Part shown: one piece after another, positions 50,734 to 58,643 of the stretch
Layout of the letters: every line of letters starts with the position of its first letter
Numbering within the stretch: the first letter of the stretch is position 1
Source of the DNA: JAVBOW01 sp031549495
GTDB taxonomy: Bacteria; Bacteroidota; Bacteroidia; Bacteroidales; Rikenellaceae
NCBI GenBank assembly: GCA_031549495.1
Contig: JAVBPS010000001.1
Coordinates: 1-64,000 of the forward strand
Reading direction: 5' to 3'
Length of the DNA: 64,000 nucleotides
Program-made: the position numbers and the translations under genes
The notes under the pieces: model-generated
What the model saw: only the letters and a program-made list of their open reading frames with translations
What the model was told of the DNA's origin: nothing
The model's database searches: none

Positions 50734-52074
50734 ATGTTACCCGACCGTTTCCAAAGTTACATCAAAGAGAACTCTCTCGTCGAGCCCGGCGAAAAAGTCC
50801 TTTTGGCCGTCAGCGGCGGCGTGGACTCGATGGTGATGCTCTCGCTCTTCGCCTCCGCGGGTTACGGGATCGGCGTGGCGCATTGCAATTTCCAGTTGCG
50901 CGGCGCGGAGGCGGACGAGGACGAGGAGGTGATCGAGCGCACATGCGCCGCGATGGGCGTGCCGCACTACAACATCCGCTTCGACACGATGGCCGAGATG
51001 GAAGCCACGGGCGAATCGGTGCAGATGGCCGCCCGCCGACTGCGTTACACGTGGTTCGACCAGCTCTGCAACGACCACGGCTACAACGTGATCGCCATCG
51101 CCCACCATGCCGACGACTCGGTCGAGACGTTCTTCATCAACCTGCTGCGCGGCACGGGCCTGCGCGGCCTGACGGGCATCAGCGTGACCAACGGCCGGGT
51201 GATCCGCCCGCTGCTCTTCGCCACGCGCAAGGAGATCCTCGACTACGCGCATGCCAACAAGATCGCATTCCGCGAGGATTCGTCGAACCGTTCGACCAAA
51301 TACCTGCGCAACAAGGTGCGCCTGGGCCTGGTGCCGCGCATCCGCGAGATCAACCCGAAATTCACGGAACTCATGTCGCGCAACGTGCAACGGCTGACCG
51401 AGGCGCAGCAATTCATCAGCCACGGTATCGAACGCATCCGCGAAGAGATCCTCACGCATGAGAATGGTTTGGATGTGATCGACCCGGGTAAGATTGACGC
51501 GGCCTACCCCGCCAACTTCGTGATCTACGAGTTACTGAGCAGCTACTACGGTTTCAAGGGCGACGTGGTCGACGCCCTCTGCCGCTCGCTGCACCACGGC
51601 GGCAGCGGCAAGCGTTTTTATGCCCGCGAACATGTGGCGATGCTCGACCGCGGGCGCATCATCGTCGCGCCCATCGCCGAAGACGACACATGCAATGTGG
51701 AGGTCGACGCGCGCACCCATAAGGCTTATTGTTCCAACTCGGTGGTCTTCTTCGAGCATATCAATATCGACGACGTGGACACGCCCGTCCAGCCGTCGCA
51801 CATCGCGCTGGTGGACGCGGACAAACTCACCTTCCCGCTTACGCTGCGCCGCTGGGCGGACGGGGATTCGTTCATCCCGTTCGGCATGACCGGGCACAAG
51901 AAAGTAAGCGACCTGCTGGTGGACGAAAAGGTACCCCTTGCCGAGAAGCAACGGCAGGCCGTGGTATGCAGCGGCGAGCAGATCGTGTGGGTCGTGGGAC
52001 GGCGCATCGACGACCGTTTCCGGATCACGGACGGCACGGAAAATGTACTCCGTATGGTGCGGGAAATATATTAA
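50734..52074 (+). CDS. tilS: tRNA(Ile)-lysidine synthase
   Basis: 446 residues. ATP-pyrophosphatase motif LLAVSGGVDSMVMLSLF near residue 24; HCNFQLRGAEADEDEEVIER; AIAHHADDSVETFFINLLRG; FREDSSNRSTKYLRNKVR (tRNA-binding arginines); C-terminal TilS domain with RRWADGDSFIPFGMTGHKKV and SDLLVDEKVP. It modifies C34 of the AUA-reading tRNA-Ile to lysidine; essential. Confidence 0.96.
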   Translation: MLPDRFQSYIKENSLVEPGEKVLLAVSGGVDSMVMLSLFASAGYGIGVAHCNFQLRGAEADEDEEVIERTCAAMGVPHYNIRFDTMAEMEATGESVQMAARRLRYTWFDQLCNDHGYNVIAIAHHADDSVETFFINLLRGTGLRGLTGISVTNGRVIRPLLFATRKEILDYAHANKIAFREDSSNRSTKYLRNKVRLGLVPRIREINPKFTELMSRNVQRLTEAQQFISHGIERIREEILTHENGLDVIDPGKIDAAYPANFVIYELLSSYYGFKGDVVDALCRSLHHGGSGKRFYAREHVAMLDRGRIIVAPIAEDDTCNVEVDARTHKAYCSNSVVFFEHINIDDVDTPVQPSHIALVDADKLTFPLTLRRWADGDSFIPFGMTGHKKVSDLLVDEKVPLAEKQRQAVVCSGEQIVWVVGRRIDDRFRITDGTENVLRMVREIY

Positions 52075-52089
52075 TTTTTTACTTCATGT

Positions 52090-52112
52090 AAATCAATATA
52101 CAATATTGATTT
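52090..52112. promoter_or_regulatory. Palindrome upstream of lpd, possible operator
   Basis: AAATCAATAT-aca-ATATTGATTT in a very AT-rich leader, 38 nt before the lpd ATG. Could bind a dimeric regulator; none identified. Confidence 0.4.
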
Positions 52113-52149
52113 AAAACAAACTGAAAAACATAATATAAAGCAAAAATTC

Positions 52150-53505
52150 ATGTACGATTTAGCGATCATCGGGGGAGGCCCTGGAGGTTACGTCGCAGCC
52201 GGACGCGCCGGTGCGAAAGGGCTGAAAACAGTGCTGTTCGAAAAGGCCGAACTGGGCGGGGTATGCCTCAATGAGGGTTGCATCCCGACCAAGACCCTTC
52301 TGTACAGCGCGAAGGTTTACGACACGGCGCGCAACGGGGAAAAGTACGGCGTGTCGGCACAACAGGTCAGCTTCGACCTGCCGAAAATGCTCACCCGCAG
52401 AGACCGCGTGGTACGCCGCCTGGTAGCAGGCGTGGGCGCTTCTGTCAAAGCCCACGGCGCCGAGGTCGTCAAGGGTGAAGCGATGATCCTGGGCAAAGAC
52501 GCTGGGGGCATCCGCATCACCTGCGCAGGCACGGGATACACGGCCGCCAACCTGCTGATATGCACAGGCTCGGAGGCGTTCATCCCGCCCATCGAGGGGA
52601 TCGCCGACGCGGGCGTGCTCACCCACCGCGACCTGCTCACCTTGAAAGAAGTACCCGCCTCGCTCGTGGTGATCGGCGGCGGGGTGATCGGCATGGAATT
52701 CGCCAGCCTCTATAATTCGCTCGGCGCGCGGGTGACCGTCGTGGAGATGATGCCCGAGATTCTGGGCGGCGGCATCGACAGTGAGATCGCCGCCATGCTG
52801 CGCGAACAATACGCGAAGAAAGGGATCGTCTTCAACCTGAACTGCAAAGTCACCCGGGTCGACAACGGTAAAGTCACCTTCACCGACCCGGAAGGCGCCG
52901 TGCAAACGATTGAAAGCGAAAAGATCGCCGTGACCGTAGGCCGCCGGGCGATCCTCAAAGGCTACGGCCTCGAAAACCTGGATGTGCAGATCGAACGGGG
53001 CGGGATCAAAACGGACGAAGGGATGCGTACTTCGGTGGCGGGCGTCTACGCCGCGGGCGACGTGACGGGCTTCTCGATGCTCGCCCACACGGCCAGCCGT
53101 GAGGGGGAAATTGCCGTCGACAACATCGCCGGGCTCGACATCCGCATCAACTACGACGCCGTGCCGGGTGTGGTCTACACCTCGCCCGAGGTCGCCTCGG
53201 TGGGGCTGACGCTCAGGGCGGCGGCGGATCGCGGGCTGGCTTGCCGCGAGGTGAATCTGCCGATGGCCTATGCCGGGCGGTTCGTGGCCGAGAACGAGAT
53301 GGGCGTGGGATTGTGCAAGGTGGTCGCCGAGGAGGGCACGGGCCGCGTGGTCGGCGTGCATATGATCGGCAGCCCGGCGAGCGAAATGATAGCGGGTTGC
53401 TGCCTGATCATCGAGCACGGCATGACGGTGCACGATCTGGAAAAGACGATCTTCCCCCACCCGACCGTCTCCGAGATTATCCGGGAAACGGCGCTGACGT
53501 TTTAA
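52150..53505 (+). CDS. lpdA: Dihydrolipoyl dehydrogenase
   Basis: 451 residues, flavoprotein disulfide reductase. FAD site AIIGGGPGGYVAAGRAG, redox disulfide GGVCLNEGCIPTKTLLYSA, NAD site VVIGGGVIGMEFASLYNSLG, second FAD segment VYAAGDVTGFSMLAHTAS, and the dimer-interface His-Glu pair FPHPTVSEI. It reoxidises dihydrolipoamide of 2-oxoacid dehydrogenase or glycine cleavage complexes, but none of their other genes is nearby. Confidence 0.95.
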   Translation: MYDLAIIGGGPGGYVAAGRAGAKGLKTVLFEKAELGGVCLNEGCIPTKTLLYSAKVYDTARNGEKYGVSAQQVSFDLPKMLTRRDRVVRRLVAGVGASVKAHGAEVVKGEAMILGKDAGGIRITCAGTGYTAANLLICTGSEAFIPPIEGIADAGVLTHRDLLTLKEVPASLVVIGGGVIGMEFASLYNSLGARVTVVEMMPEILGGGIDSEIAAMLREQYAKKGIVFNLNCKVTRVDNGKVTFTDPEGAVQTIESEKIAVTVGRRAILKGYGLENLDVQIERGGIKTDEGMRTSVAGVYAAGDVTGFSMLAHTASREGEIAVDNIAGLDIRINYDAVPGVVYTSPEVASVGLTLRAAADRGLACREVNLPMAYAGRFVAENEMGVGLCKVVAEEGTGRVVGVHMIGSPASEMIAGCCLIIEHGMTVHDLEKTIFPHPTVSEIIRETALTF

Positions 53506-53536
53506 ACAACGGGGCTTTTGCCATGCCCACATAATC

Positions 53537-53609
53537 TTGTCATTCTGAACGCCAGTGAAGAATCTCAAAACATCTGTCTGAGATTCTTTACTGGCGTTCA
53601 GAATGACAA
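53537..53609. repeat. Family A palindrome, copy 12
   Basis: Arms 53537-53567 and 53579-53609 (31 nt, one mismatch); variant CTGAACGCCAGTGAAG, one base longer than copy 11. It lies in the gap between convergent lpd and the EamA gene. Confidence 0.94.
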
Positions 53610-53620
53610 ACAGGAAGGTC

Positions 53621-54502
53621 TTATCTTTTTTCCGCGAGAATCACCCCCAGCAGGATCAACGCCGCGCCCACCAGCGCAATGGCCGTGATGGGTTCATCGA
53701 TCACAATGGCTGCCGTCAGCAGCGTCACCGGCGGGGCGAAATAGACGTAATTCGTCGTGCGGACCGCCCCTAAACGCGTGACCACCATATTCCACCCCAG
53801 GAAGCAGAGCAACGATGCGACCAATCCGAGATAAAGCAGGTTCCCCGCCACCACAGGATCGGACAGAATCGCCATATCCGTATTCAACGGCCGGAAAAGG
53901 AACACGGGAAGGATCGTCAGCAACCCGTAAAAGAACACCTTGCGGGTGATGAAAACCGTATCGTATTTCTTTGACAATCCTTTCAGTATAAGCGTATAGA
54001 AAGCCCAGCAAAGCGCCGCGGCGATGCTCAGCACATCACCCAACGGGCTCATGTGCAGGATGAAATTGCCGTTGAACACCACCAGGGCGCTGCCCGCGAA
54101 AGCCACCAGCAGCCCGGTGACGATATTGCGCCTGAGCCGTTCGCCGCGCATATAAAAATGGGCCAGCAGGGCCGTCAGCAGCGGCGCCGTGCTCACCAGC
54201 AGCGCCACATTCGAGGCGAACGTGTATTCGAGCGCGATATTTTCAGCCAGGAAATAGAACGACCCGCCGGTAACCCCCAGCAGGGCCAGCCGCCCCTCGT
54301 CACCCCACGTGCCGGCCCGCAGCCGCCGTCCGCCCGCAAGCCATATACCCGCGTAAGCGAGCAGGAAACGGTAAAAGAAAATATCCTGCGGCCCCAATCC
54401 CGCAAACAGCAGCAACTTCGTCGAAACGAAGGTAGTGCCCCACACCACCACGATCCCGAACGCCAGGAGATGGAAACCGATCTGTCTTGTATGGCTTTTC
54501 AC
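53621..54502 (-). CDS. EamA/DMT-family transporter
   Basis: 293 residues from a GTG at 54502 (VKSHTRQIGFHLLAFGIVVV...), which places the start before the first helix. The longer frame to 54676 overlaps dapA and its promoter. Ten helices in two EamA repeats: FGIVVVWGTTFVSTKLLLFA, LVSTAPLLTALLAHFYMRGE, LLYLGLVASLLCFLGWNMVV and LLTAAIVIDEPITAIALVGA. Inner-membrane drug/metabolite exporter, substrate unknown. The -7 element is only 5 nt from the GTG. Confidence 0.88.
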   Translation of the reverse strand: MKSHTRQIGFHLLAFGIVVVWGTTFVSTKLLLFAGLGPQDIFFYRFLLAYAGIWLAGGRRLRAGTWGDEGRLALLGVTGGSFYFLAENIALEYTFASNVALLVSTAPLLTALLAHFYMRGERLRRNIVTGLLVAFAGSALVVFNGNFILHMSPLGDVLSIAAALCWAFYTLILKGLSKKYDTVFITRKVFFYGLLTILPVFLFRPLNTDMAILSDPVVAGNLLYLGLVASLLCFLGWNMVVTRLGAVRTTNYVYFAPPVTLLTAAIVIDEPITAIALVGAALILLGVILAEKR

Positions 54503-54507
54503 GGGCG

Positions 54508-54515
54508 CAAAGATA
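54508..54515 (-). promoter_or_regulatory. -7 element of the EamA gene, leaderless arrangement
   Basis: TATCTTTG (54515-54508) on the minus strand with the GTG start at 54502. Transcription would begin at or next to the start codon. Confidence 0.5.
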
Positions 54516-54606
54516 ATGTGTTCCGGCGGATTTCCACCGTATCTGCCAAGTCGGCACGTTTTGTGAATATTTTTCAATCCGGGTTTCACATAACCATAAA
54601 AAGCAT

Positions 54607-54614
54607 TACCTTTG
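54607..54614 (+). promoter_or_regulatory. -7 element of dapA
   Basis: TACCTTTG, 21 nt before the ATG at 54636. The -33 match is weak (GTTTCA at 17 nt). Confidence 0.6.
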
Positions 54615-54635
54615 TGAAAAAATAAAACAATTTGT

Positions 54636-55520
54636 ATGAAAAATAACATTGCAGGCATCGGCGTGGCCCTGGTCACCCCGTTCGCGGCAAGCGGAGAAGT
54701 GGATTTCGACGCGCTGGGGCGTTTGGTTTCCCATGTGGCAAAAGGGGGCGTGGACTACCTGGTGGCGCTCGGCACCACGGCCGAAACCCCTACCCTGTCG
54801 GCCGATGAGAAACGCGAAGTGCTCGCCTGCATCAAACGCAACAACACCACCGCTCTGCCGCTGGTCCTCGGCATCGGGGGCAACAACACGGCCGAGGTGG
54901 TGCGCAACTTCTCGCAGTATGAAATGGAAGGCGTGGATGCGATCCTGAGCGTGACGCCCTACTATAACAAACCCTCGCAGGAGGGGCTGTTCCAGCACTA
55001 CCGCTGCCTGGCGTTGGAAGCGCCCGTGCCCATTATCCTCTATAACGTGCCTTCGCGCACGGGAGTGAACCTTGCCCCGGCCACCACGCTGCGCCTGGCG
55101 CATGAGGTGCGCAATATCCTGGGGATCAAAGAGGCGTGCGGATCACTGAATCAAATCGCTTACATCCTGCGCGACCGGCCGGCCGGGTTCCGGGTGATCT
55201 CCGGCGACGACGGCATGGCCCTCGCCCTGGCCGGGATGGGCGGCGACGGGGTGATCTCCGTGGCGGCCAACGCTTTCCCCGCGCAGATGGCCGCGATGCA
55301 GGCCGCCGCGGCCGCGGGCGATGTACAGAAAGCCGCCGCGATGCACCTGCGCCTGCTGGAGGTGGTCGACGCCCTGTTCGAAGAGGGCAGCCCCGTCGGG
55401 ATCAAGGCCGCGCTGTCGGTCAAAGGGCTGTGCGACACGGGCGTGCGCCTGCCGCTGGGTCCCTGCACCGAGAGGCTTTACGAGAGGATCAAAGACCTGA
55501 TCGGGCTGTACGATTTATAA
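54636..55520 (+). CDS. dapA: 4-hydroxy-tetrahydrodipicolinate synthase
   Basis: 294 residues, full length. ALVTPFAASGEVDFDALGRL, LGTTAETPTLSADEKREVL (substrate Thr pair), catalytic Tyr/Arg in LYNVPSRTGVNL, and Schiff-base Lys in LGIKEACGSLNQI. It condenses pyruvate and aspartate semialdehyde for lysine/diaminopimelate. Confidence 0.96.
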   Translation: MKNNIAGIGVALVTPFAASGEVDFDALGRLVSHVAKGGVDYLVALGTTAETPTLSADEKREVLACIKRNNTTALPLVLGIGGNNTAEVVRNFSQYEMEGVDAILSVTPYYNKPSQEGLFQHYRCLALEAPVPIILYNVPSRTGVNLAPATTLRLAHEVRNILGIKEACGSLNQIAYILRDRPAGFRVISGDDGMALALAGMGGDGVISVAANAFPAQMAAMQAAAAAGDVQKAAAMHLRLLEVVDALFEEGSPVGIKAALSVKGLCDTGVRLPLGPCTERLYERIKDLIGLYDL

Positions 55521-55568
55521 CACACCTTCAGTGCATCCGGGATGACGCTTATATGAATGTCCGGTCCC

Positions 55569-55628
55569 GTAGGGGCACCCCTTGCGGGTGCCCTTTTCTA
55601 TTTGGGCACCCGCAAGGGGTGCCCCTAC
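55569..55628. repeat. Family B palindrome, copy 1
   Basis: Perfect 25-nt arms (55569-55593, 55604-55628), GTAGGGGCACCCCTTGCGGG+TGCCC, 10-nt loop. Each arm is itself a small hairpin (GGGCACC..GGGTGCC). Between dapA and the YtxH gene. Confidence 0.95.
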
Positions 55629-55680
55629 AGAATGAAACCTGCTATACAAACGGCCGTTTCGCCATTTAGACGGCATCATA

Positions 55681-55712
55681 TTTGCAATTACGGGATAAAA
55701 TAGTTAACTTTG
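55681..55712 (+). promoter_or_regulatory. Promoter of the YtxH/holin cluster
   Basis: TTTG (55681-55684), 20-nt spacer, TAACTTTG (55705-55712). Close to ideal; ATG 22 nt downstream. Confidence 0.75.
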
Positions 55713-55734
55713 GTTTAATCTAAATCCATCAGTC

Positions 55735-55938
55735 ATGAAAACTTCCCATTTCCTGACATTCGTCGGAGGAGCCATCGCCGGAGCGGCGATCGCCCTGCTG
55801 TTCGCCCCCGATAAAGGCGAACAAACCCGCCGCCGCATCAAAGAATACGTCGATGCCGAAGCGGAAAAATACCGCGAAATGTGCCGTTGCGGTAAAGACG
55901 GCTGCGACTGCGACGCAGACAAAGCCGCCGAGGTATAA
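55735..55938 (+). CDS. YtxH domain-containing protein
   Basis: 67 residues. N-terminal GGAIAGAAIALLFAPDKGEQ with TRRRIKEYVDAEAEKYREM is the YtxH/gas-vesicle-GvpT-like pattern: a short membrane anchor and a charged helix. The C-terminus has a CxCGKDGCDCDADK cluster with four Cys, possibly metal-binding. First of three small genes in an operon. Confidence 0.85.
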   Translation: MKTSHFLTFVGGAIAGAAIALLFAPDKGEQTRRRIKEYVDAEAEKYREMCRCGKDGCDCDADKAAEV

Positions 55939-55961
55939 TCCCGTTAAAAATCACGACAGGT

Positions 55962-56324
55962 ATGGACAGCCAAACCAATGACGCCGAACGGATCATGGCC
56001 GAAGCCGGCGAATATGTAAACATGCGCATCAACGCCTTCAAGCTGGATATGGTCGAGAACCTCTCGGTCGTCTTCTGCAACGTGTTCGGCGTGGTGATGT
56101 TCATCATACTCGGGGGCACGGCGCTGCTCGGTTTCACGGGGGTGCTGGTCTACCTGCTCGGGATGCTCATCGGGTCGGTGCTCTGGGCCGTGGTGATCGC
56201 CAGCGGCGTGCTGACTATCGCCGCCCTGCTGCTCTACTTCAACCGCCAGAGGCTGTTCGCCGACCAAATGGTGCGGATGTTCTCGCGGATGTTCTTCCCC
56301 GAAAAAACCACGCGCCATGAATAA
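55962..56324 (+). CDS. Phage holin family (DUF1469-like) membrane protein
   Basis: 120 residues with two strong helices (about 35-57 and 65-90) preceded by an amphipathic AGEYVNMRINAFKLDMVENL. It matches the 'phage holin family/Actinobacteriophage holin III superfamily' proteins found chromosomally beside ytxH genes; there is no prophage here. It overlaps the next gene by 8 nt. Confidence 0.8.
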   Translation: MDSQTNDAERIMAEAGEYVNMRINAFKLDMVENLSVVFCNVFGVVMFIILGGTALLGFTGVLVYLLGMLIGSVLWAVVIASGVLTIAALLLYFNRQRLFADQMVRMFSRMFFPEKTTRHE

Positions 56325-56580
56325 CCGGGCCGCTTACCGCAACATCCGTTCCCTGGCCGAGTTGCGCATGGAACGCGAGAAGATCCGCTGGCAGTTGCGC
56401 TCGTCGGAAGATGTGCTGCAACGCGAGTACCGCTATGTCTGCTCTCTGTTCACCTTCGCCAATATCACGCGCACGATCTTCAGCAAGATCGAGAACATAC
56501 AGGCGCTCATCACGGGCGTGAGGGAGGGGTACAGCTCCATTGCAGGGCTGTTCCAGCGCCGCAAGCACGACGACAAGTAG
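56317..56580 (+). CDS. Conserved small protein of the YtxH-holin cluster
   Basis: 87 residues, charged N-terminal helix (LAELRMEREKIRWQLRSSED) followed by a mixed region. No domain recognised. Its fixed position as third gene with an 8-nt overlap implies a role with the two membrane proteins. The function is unknown. Confidence 0.75.
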   Translation: MNNRAAYRNIRSLAELRMEREKIRWQLRSSEDVLQREYRYVCSLFTFANITRTIFSKIENIQALITGVREGYSSIAGLFQRRKHDDK

Positions 56581-56674
56581 CCGTCCGGACGCGATAAAAG
56601 AGGAAGGGGGAAGCCGTTGCTTTCCCCTTTTCTTGTGAAAATCGTTTTGTGTTTCTTTCCCGCAACTTTTTTCG

Positions 56675-56682
56675 TACATTTG
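56675..56682 (+). promoter_or_regulatory. -7 element of rlmB
   Basis: TACATTTG, 51 nt before the ATG at 56734. Confidence 0.5.
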
Positions 56683-56733
56683 TCCGAACAGAATATATCC
56701 GGGTGCCGGGCGGCACTAACTTAAAGTTACAAA

Positions 56734-57471
56734 ATGGAAAACAACATAATTTTCGGCATCCGCCCCGTCTTCGAAGCCATCGAGGCGGGACGCCAGATCG
56801 AAAAGATATTTTTCAAAAAAGGCTCCGACGGGCAGTTGATCAACGAATTGCGGGCGCTCTGCCGCAAGGAGCATATCGCCACGCAGGAAGTGCCGGGTGA
56901 AAAGCTCGACCGGCTGGTGCGGGGCAACCACCAGGGCGTGATCGCCCGCACGGCGGCTATCGACTACATGGAACTGACGGATCTGCTTTCGGCCATTCCC
57001 GAGGGGCAGGCGCCGCTGCTGGTGCTTTGCGACGGGGTGACGGACGTGCGCAATTTCGGGGCCATCGCCCGCAGCGCGGAATGCGCCGGGGCGCACGGGC
57101 TGATCGTGCCGATGAAGAACGCCGCGCCGGTGAACGCCGAAGCGATCAAAAGCTCGGCCGGGGCGCTCAATGTGATCCCCGTCTGCCGCGTAGGCAGCGT
57201 GCGCAACACGATCAAAACGCTGCAAACGGAAGGCTTGCAGGCAGTGGCCGCCACCGAGAAAGCCAATAAAGAGGTCTTTTGGTACGACCTGAGCCAACCG
57301 ACGGTGATCGTCATGGGCAGCGAGGATAAAGGGATCTCGAAAGAGGTACTCAAGTTGTGCGATGCGGAAGTGGCGATCCCGATCAAAGGGAAAATAGGTT
57401 CGCTGAACGTGTCGGCCGCCGCGGCCGTCATGCTCTTCGAAGCGGTCAGGCAAAGGGCAAACAAAAAATAA
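56734..57471 (+). CDS. rlmB: 23S rRNA (guanosine-2'-O-)-methyltransferase, RlmB-type
   Basis: 245 residues, SPOUT superfamily. An N-terminal substrate-binding domain (IIFGIRPVFEAIEAGRQIEK) precedes the trefoil-knot motifs CDGVTDVRNFGAIARSAE, VIVMGSEDKGISKEVLKLCD and IPIKGKIGSLNVSAAAAVML. It methylates a guanosine 2'-OH of rRNA (Gm2251 in E. coli). TrmH-type specificity cannot be excluded. The next gene starts 4 nt later. Confidence 0.9.
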   Translation: MENNIIFGIRPVFEAIEAGRQIEKIFFKKGSDGQLINELRALCRKEHIATQEVPGEKLDRLVRGNHQGVIARTAAIDYMELTDLLSAIPEGQAPLLVLCDGVTDVRNFGAIARSAECAGAHGLIVPMKNAAPVNAEAIKSSAGALNVIPVCRVGSVRNTIKTLQTEGLQAVAATEKANKEVFWYDLSQPTVIVMGSEDKGISKEVLKLCDAEVAIPIKGKIGSLNVSAAAAVMLFEAVRQRANKK

Positions 57472-57475
57472 CGAT

Positions 57476-58534
57476 ATGAGTACTCCCTACAAAAACGCGG
57501 TCGAGTTGCTGCAACTGCTCGTCGCCACTCCGTCGGTGAGCGAGGAGGAACAGGATACCGCCACGATCATCCGGCTTTTCCTGAAAGATTCGGGTGTGAG
57601 CAACGTGCACCAGCTGCACAACAACGTGTGGGCCGTCAACCGCTGGTACGACCCCACGAAGCCGACCATCCTGCTCAATTCCCACCACGACACCGTGGCC
57701 CCCAACCCGGCCTACACGCGCAGCCCGTTCGAAGCCTCGGTCGAGGGGGATAAGCTCTACGGGCTGGGCAGCAACGACGCCGGGGCGAGCGTGGTGTCGC
57801 TGCTGACGCTCTTCCTGCATAATTACGACCGCAAGGATATGAAATACAACCTCTGCGTGGCCATCACGGCCGAGGAGGAGATCAGCGGGCGTTTCGGCCT
57901 GGAATCGATCCTGCCGCAGTTGGAGCACCTGGAATTCGCCATCGTGGGCGAACCCACGCAGATGCAGATGGCTACGGCCGAGCGCGGCCTGATGGTGCTG
58001 GACTGCATCGTGCGCGGCCGCTCGGGCCATGCCGCACGCGAGGAGGGCGACAATGCGATCTATAAGGCGCTGGTGGACATCGAATGGTTCCGCGATTACC
58101 GTTTTCCGAAGGTTTCCGAGAGTTTCGGGCCGATGAAGATGAACGTTACGATCCTGCACGCGGGTACGCAGCATAACGTGATCCCGGCCGAGTGCCGCTT
58201 CACGGTGGACGTGCGCGTGACGGACTGCTATACGAACGAGGAGGTTTTGGAGGAGATCCGCCGCAATGTGTCGTGCGAGGTGATCCCGCGCTCGACGCGC
58301 CTCAAGCCCTCGTCTATTTCCAAGGAACACCCGATCGTGCAGGCCGGGCTGGCCATGGGGCGCAAATGCTACGGGTCGCCCACCACGTCGGATCAGGCGC
58401 TGCTCAGTATTCCCTCGCTGAAAATGGGCCCGGGCAACTCGGCGCGCTCCCACACGGCGGACGAATACGTGCTGCTCTCGGAGATCAAGGAAGGGATTGA
58501 ATTGTATATCAAGTTACTGGACGCCATACTGTAA
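57476..58534 (+). CDS. argE: M20-family N-acylornithine deacylase (ArgE-like)
   Basis: 352 residues. Metal ligands: ILLNSHHDTVAPN near residue 64, LYGLGSNDAGASV near 96, ITAEEEISGRFG near 130, and FAIVGEPTQMQMATAERGLM. Dimerisation loop GRSGHAAREEGDNAI. It removes the acetyl or succinyl group from N-acylornithine/citrulline. The context, 110 nt before argH, supports the arginine pathway. The acyl group cannot be decided from sequence. Confidence 0.85.
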   Translation: MSTPYKNAVELLQLLVATPSVSEEEQDTATIIRLFLKDSGVSNVHQLHNNVWAVNRWYDPTKPTILLNSHHDTVAPNPAYTRSPFEASVEGDKLYGLGSNDAGASVVSLLTLFLHNYDRKDMKYNLCVAITAEEEISGRFGLESILPQLEHLEFAIVGEPTQMQMATAERGLMVLDCIVRGRSGHAAREEGDNAIYKALVDIEWFRDYRFPKVSESFGPMKMNVTILHAGTQHNVIPAECRFTVDVRVTDCYTNEEVLEEIRRNVSCEVIPRSTRLKPSSISKEHPIVQAGLAMGRKCYGSPTTSDQALLSIPSLKMGPGNSARSHTADEYVLLSEIKEGIELYIKLLDAIL

Positions 58535-58541
58535 GCACTCT

Positions 58542-58616
58542 TTTGTCATTCGGCAGCGCAGTGAAGAATCTCAAAACGGCTGTCTGAGATTCTTCACTGC
58601 GCTGCCGAATGACAAA
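58542..58616. repeat. Family A palindrome, copy 13
   Basis: Perfect 32-nt arms (58542-58573, 58585-58616); variant CGGCAGCGCAGTGAAG. Between the M20 gene and argH. Confidence 0.95.
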
Positions 58617-58643
58617 TAAGGAAAGTTATAATACCTTATCATC

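Noticed and set aside
56317..56324. Holin-family gene as evidence of a prophage
   Set aside because: No capsid, tail, lysin or integrase genes are near; this holin-like family is a normal chromosomal neighbour of ytxH.
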